The notes beneath the pieces are model-generated. The model had not been told where the DNA came from, ran no database searches, and worked only from the letters and a program-made list of their open reading frames with translations. From Basidiobolus meristosporus CBS 931.73 (taxonomy: Eukaryota; Basidiobolomycota; Basidiobolomycetes; Basidiobolales; Basidiobolaceae): a stretch of DNA of 64,000 nt. The stretch is from the NCBI GenBank assembly GCA_002104905.1, contig MCFE01000072.1, positions 121,202-185,201 of the forward strand, written 5' to 3'. A program made the translations under genes and the position numbers. Position 1 is the stretch's first letter; every line of letters begins with the position of its first letter. Below are positions 60,441 to 64,000 of this stretch, piece after piece.

Positions 60441-61300
60441 CCATCGCAACTACTACTTATGTTCTATGCGCACATGTATCCCGCGGGAATTGTAAAACTT
60501 AGCCACGTGGTACAAAAGTGCTTTAATTTTTCATCATGATAGTTTTACATGAGTTCCTAACGCACTTTGAAAGTACGCAGTAGCCATACCCCAACAGGTT
60601 TTAAGGATGTCCACTAGCTACGTCTACTTGTGTCTAGCGGAGCCATCAATCATCAGCCGCGCAATACTGAAATGCTTTTATTTTTCATCATGCTAGTTTT
60701 GTATGAATCCCTAACGCACTTTCATAGTGCGCGGTAACCATACCCCAACAGGTTTTAAGGATACCCACTTGCTACGTTTACTTGTGTCTAGCGGGAGTCA
60801 TCAATCATCAGCCGCGCGGTAAAAAAGTGCTTTTATTTTTCATCATGATAGTTTTACATGAGTCCCTAATGCACTTTTATAGTGCGCGGTAACCATACCC
60901 CAACAGGTTTTAAGGATACCCACTTGCTACGTTTACTTGTGTCTAGCGGGAGTTATCAATCATCAGCCGCGCGGTAATAAAGTGCTTTTATTTTTCATCA
61001 TGATAGTTTTACATGAGTCCTTAACGCACTTTCATAGTGCGCGGTAACCATACCCCAACAGGTTTTAAGGATACCCACTTGCTACGTTTACTTGTGTCTA
61101 GCGGGAGTTATCAATCATCAGCCGCGCGGTAATAAAGTGCTTTTATTTTTCATCATGATAGTTTTACATGAGTCCCTAACGCACTTTTATAGTGCGCGGT
61201 AACCATACCCCCAGAAAGTAGTGTGGATGCTTACTTTAAACGCTCACTTGTGTATTGTACGGAATATCAACAAACAGCCGCGTGGGAATGGAACATCATA
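60441..61300 (+). repeat. 155-bp subtelomeric satellite array
   Basis: The marker CATCATGAT/CATCATGCT occurs at 60532, 60686, 60841, 60996 and 61151, spacing 154-155 bp. Three central units are almost identical; the outer ones are increasingly diverged (first from about 60441, last to about 61300). Each unit holds a hairpin-forming GCACT...AGTGCGCGG and a conserved CCATACCCCAACAGG. Confidence 0.92.
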
Positions 61301-61457
61301 GAAAAGCATTGCTTTGTTGTTAGCAAGTATTGATGCGCAAATAGTGGTACTATGTGAATTATTGAGTAACTATTTACTCTAGTTGGTTCCAAGATATTCC
61401 TAGACAATATGCTCAAAATCAATATTAGCATCAATAGCTTGCTCTTTGATCACTAAA

Positions 61458-61480
61458 CCACCGCACCCAATATGCGGTGG
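61458..61480. other. Perfect 8-bp stem hairpin
   Basis: CCACCGCA, 7-nt loop, TGCGGTGG. It is alone between the satellite and the orphan frame; function unknown. Confidence 0.6.
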
Positions 61481-61610
61481 CCTTGGTTTTGTCTAGCCGT
61501 CGAGGAATGAAACCAGAGTACAGTCACAAGAGAGGCAAAAGTGAAATGTGATGAAGTAAGTGTATATGAAAGTAATATAAATCTACAGGACAGAAGAGAA
61601 CAACTAGTAG

Positions 61611-61934
61611 TTAAACAGCACTCACTGACACTCCACCAAGTAGAGCACCAACACGGACAATAAACAAGTCATGAGGGGAAAGCTTAAGGACCGCTACTTG
61701 GGGATCAAGACCAAAAGAGGAAGCTGCCTCTACCATAGCAGTCCTTGCGCTCCAAAGGAAGACCAAGAGTCTATTATAGACAAAGATTGCGGCAAGAAGA
61801 GCAGTACAATTACCAGTTCTGGTAGTGGTACCTTTGGAAGTCCAAATACATGGAGAAAACTCGGAAAAATTGGCAGATGACTCAGTTGTCCTGAGGAGAA
61901 AACAAACCAATGCAATTGAGCAGTTCCGAAACAA
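61611..61934 (-). CDS. Orphan 107-codon open frame, possibly a truncated element
   Basis: Mixed hydrophobic sequence, unrecognised (ends HDLFIVRVGALLGGVSVSAV). Its 5' side meets telomeric repeats 24 bp upstream (61958 on), the same arrangement as the truncated retroelements, so it may be the coding end of another element rather than a gene. Confidence 0.25.
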   Translation of the reverse strand: MFRNCSIALVCFLLRTTESSANFSEFSPCIWTSKGTTTRTGNCTALLAAIFVYNRLLVFLWSARTAMVEAASSFGLDPQVAVLKLSPHDLFIVRVGALLGGVSVSAV

Positions 61935-61957
61935 ACTTCAGCTTAGTTCTCTTTAGG

Positions 61958-61987
61958 GCTAGGGTTAGGCTAGGGTTAGGGTTAGGG
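61958..61987 (+). repeat. Interstitial telomeric repeats
   Basis: GGGCTAGGGTTAGGCTAGGG then TTAGGGTTAGGGG: about five TTAGGG-type units, two variant, joined to the tail of SINE copy 2. Confidence 0.9.
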
Positions 61988-62509
61988 GGAGGAAATTCAC
62001 CAAGTGGTGAAATCTTTATTTACTTATGACAAGTATCTAAAGAAGCCAAGTTAATCTGAAGTAATTCCTAGAAAGCTAGGTCTGAGAGATATCTTCCTGG
62101 TAAGCCAGGTACTGAGAGTTGAGAAGCTGAGTGGTACTATATTTCCTAGTTAGCTAGGTCTGAGAGAGGTTTCCTGGAAAGCCAGGCCTGAGAAGTGAGA
62201 ATCTGAATATATCTGAGCTAAGTTATACTGGTTTGCGGTAGCTGAATTGTGGCCGGAATGGCCAGTAGACTGGGGGAACTGAGATGAATTTCTGGGCGAT
62301 CACTGGCCAAATTTACTAGGCAAATCTGGCCAATTAGCATTTCAAGGATTTCAGCCAATCAGAGCCTTTACTTTGCCCGATGGTTGATCAAGCCATCTCC
62401 CAATGAGCACACATCAATTTATTAATCAAATTTTGCTGGATCCAGGATTTGAACCCACAACCATGGGTATGGAAGGGTTAGGGATAACCACAAGGCTAAG
62501 TGTTCTTGG
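61988..62509 (-). mobile_element. tRNA-headed SINE, copy 2 (full length)
   Basis: About 95% identical to copy 1 by eye. A-box-like 62498-62488, B box 62455-62445, hairpin 61998-62009. The 5' end is at the same base as copy 1 (CCAAGAACACTTAGCC on the minus strand), which marks the true SINE 5' end. TTAGGGGG follows at 62510. Confidence 0.85.
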
Positions 62510-62513
62510 TTAG

Positions 62514-63019
62514 GGGGAGGAAAGTCACCAAGTGGTGAAATCTTTATTTACTTATGACAAGTATCTAAAGAAGCCAAGTTAATCTGAAGTTATTCCTAGA
62601 AAGCTAGGTCTGAGAGATATCTTCCTGGTAAGCCAGGTCTGAGAGTTGAGAAGCTGAGTGGTACTATATTTCCTAGTTAGCTAGGTCTGAGAGAGGTTTC
62701 CTGGAAAGCCAGGCCTGAGAAGTGAGAATCTGAATATATCTGAGCTAAGTTATACTGGTTTGCGGTAGCTGAATTGTGGCCGGAATGGCCAGTAGACTGG
62801 GGGAACTGAGATGAATTTCTGGGCGATCACTGGCCAAATATACTAGGCAAATCTGGCCAATTAGCATTTCAAGGATTTCAGCCAATCAGAGCCTTTACTT
62901 TGCCCAATGGTTGATCAAGCCATCTCCCAATGAGCACACATCAATTTATTAATCAAATTTTGTTGGATCCAGGATTTGAACCCACAACCATGGGTATGGA
63001 AGGGTTAGGGATAACCACA
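62514..63019 (-). mobile_element. SINE copy 3, truncated inside the A box
   Basis: Nearly identical to copy 2. B box 62982-62972, hairpin 62526-62537. It stops at CTTGTGG of the A box and is joined to GGTTAGGGGG, so this copy could no longer be transcribed from its own promoter. Confidence 0.85.
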
Positions 63020-63023
63020 AGGG

Positions 63024-63127
63024 TTAGGGGGAGACAGTCACCAACAGGTGAAATCTTTATTTCAGTTGAAACATAGAAGCCAGCGCTACTGTTGTAGCTT
63101 TGATACAAGAGTGTGTAGCTGAGGGGA
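63024..63127 (-). mobile_element. LINE family A, 100-bp truncated tail
   Basis: It matches 57897-57998 of the family A element, hairpin 63039-63050, and is truncated just inside the last codons of the frame. Telomeric repeats follow. Confidence 0.85.
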
Positions 63128-63155
63128 AGGGTTAGGGTTAGGGTTAGGGTTAGGG
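63128..63155 (+). repeat. Interstitial telomeric repeats
   Basis: Four TTAGGG units in a row ending in TTAGGGGG at the LINE B tail; the cleanest telomeric tract in the window. Confidence 0.95.
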
Positions 63156-64000
63156 GGAGGGAAAGTCACCAAGTTGGTGAAATCTTTATTTGGGTTAAGA
63201 ACTAATCTAAGTACAAATAAAGAAGCCAATTAAGAGGTCTAGAACCTCTCTAATAAGTAATCTAATTTATGTTTTGTTTCATCTCTAATGTTTGTTTCAA
63301 TAAAGTAAAGCTCATCAGGGGTAAATATAAAATTCAGGGGTTTTGGGGGAAGTACAAATTGTAGATGTTTCTGATCAATATAATCCAAGACTGGAACCCA
63401 GCCTGGGATTAGGTGTAGTAGGAAAGGTGTGTGGACTTGTAAGTAGCTCTGCCACATAGATCTTAGATGGTCCTGAGCCAGTAGTCTTGGTTTCTCAGCT
63501 TTTTGAAGTTTTGAAGCAAGCTCTGTTACTACAGCAGAGCCAACCAGGGTGTGCCAGCAAGAAGATTTCAGGGAGGAGTTAGATTGAAGCCATTGTTTGA
63601 TGGAGGGGTTATGTGATTTCTGAAGTTTGACTAGGAAGGAAGCCTGGAGATAGATCATTCGGATTTGGTATGGGTAGAACCCAAAGGCTCCATTAGTTGC
63701 ATGGATATAGGGAGATACTGGAAGATAAGGTACCAAGGATCTGATACACTGATGGAGAAATTTATCCAGGCGGTGAAGTTCTCTGGAGGTTAGGGGTATA
63801 ATGTGGAGACCAAATTCAAGTACTGGCAGCACATACTGCTTCAGAAGTATAGGGATCTTTTGAATTGGAGTGTCTGGAGTGACTACTACCAGAAGCTTTT
63901 TGAGAGCCTGTTGGGCAAGACGGATCCTATTATTCAGGTGGAGCTTTGAGTCAATCCCATGTTGACAAAACGGCAGACCTAGATATATTGCAGTTTGTTG
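63156..64000 (-). mobile_element. LINE family B, 3' part, continues off the window
   Basis: The minus-strand frame is open from the right edge (64000) to the stop at 63239. At the edge it reads IYLGLPFCQHGIDSKLHLNN (RT thumb), then RIRLAQQALKKLL and VLPVLEFGLHIIPLTSRELH, followed by a C-terminal domain roughly a third identical to family A (AFGFYPYQIRMIYL versus AFGFMPYKIRLLYL). Tail hairpin 63167-63179. No break is seen, so this copy may be intact and active; the catalytic part lies beyond the window. Confidence 0.88.

Noticed and set aside
60441-61300. CRISPR-like array
   Set aside because: Units are contiguous 155-bp tandem copies without unique spacers, in a eukaryotic genome.
63128-63155. 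Actual chromosome terminus
   Set aside because: The telomeric run is only four units long and LINE sequence continues to the window edge, so it is interstitial.

Overview
The window is nuclear DNA of a filamentous fungus. The evidence is a chitin synthase fused to a myosin-like head, a fungal-type COQ11, a serine carboxypeptidase, introns of about 50-75 bp with CTAAC-type branch sites, and TTAGGG telomeric repeats. SEC61, OGG1 and the NT5DC-type phosphatase look unusually animal-like, which suggests an early-diverging lineage rather than an ascomycete; this placement is inference.

Layout. 1-15 kb is a transposon graveyard. It holds TA-flanked foldback elements with GACTTGTTCC ends, a Harbinger-type DDE remnant, a decayed two-gene Tnp2 (CACTA-type) element plus a shorter inverted copy, and copia gag/integrase/RT remnants with nested solo LTRs. 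15.7-55.5 kb is a gene island: DED1 (+), COQ11 (+), CSE1 (-), three near-identical UNC93-like MFS genes (-), a mitochondrial NT5DC-type HAD phosphatase (+), OGG1 (+), SEC61 (-), ATP2 (+), ARPC3 (-), a myosin-head chitin synthase (-), a serine carboxypeptidase (-), a sugar transporter (-) and a small secreted Lys/Pro-repeat protein (-). Most introns could be placed to the base, and the predicted lengths fit the families. 55.5-64 kb is subtelomeric.

The most interesting system is the subtelomeric block (57.3-64.0 kb, with older relics at 53.8 and 56.7 kb). It is a head-to-tail array of 5'-truncated non-LTR retrotransposons (at least three families) and a tRNA-headed SINE, all in one orientation. 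All share a 3' tail containing a small hairpin and ending in CCCCCTAACC. Each truncated 5' end is followed directly by TTAGGG-type sequence and then the 3' tail of the next element. On the plus strand this reads as telomere G-strand, then cDNA starting at an RNA 3' end, then telomere again. That is the pattern expected if element RNAs were reverse-transcribed onto chromosome ends and then capped. The SINE shares the LINE tail, so it probably borrows the LINE machinery. A 155-bp satellite array sits inside the block.

The conserved genes are housekeeping (translation, CoQ synthesis, nuclear export, DNA repair, secretion, ATP synthesis, actin branching, cell wall) and do not form a pathway cluster. 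Other points of note are an OGG1 reading-frame break in a purine tract, a 6-nt microexon in the NT5DC gene, and a telomere-like repeat in the SEC61/ATP2 divergent promoter.
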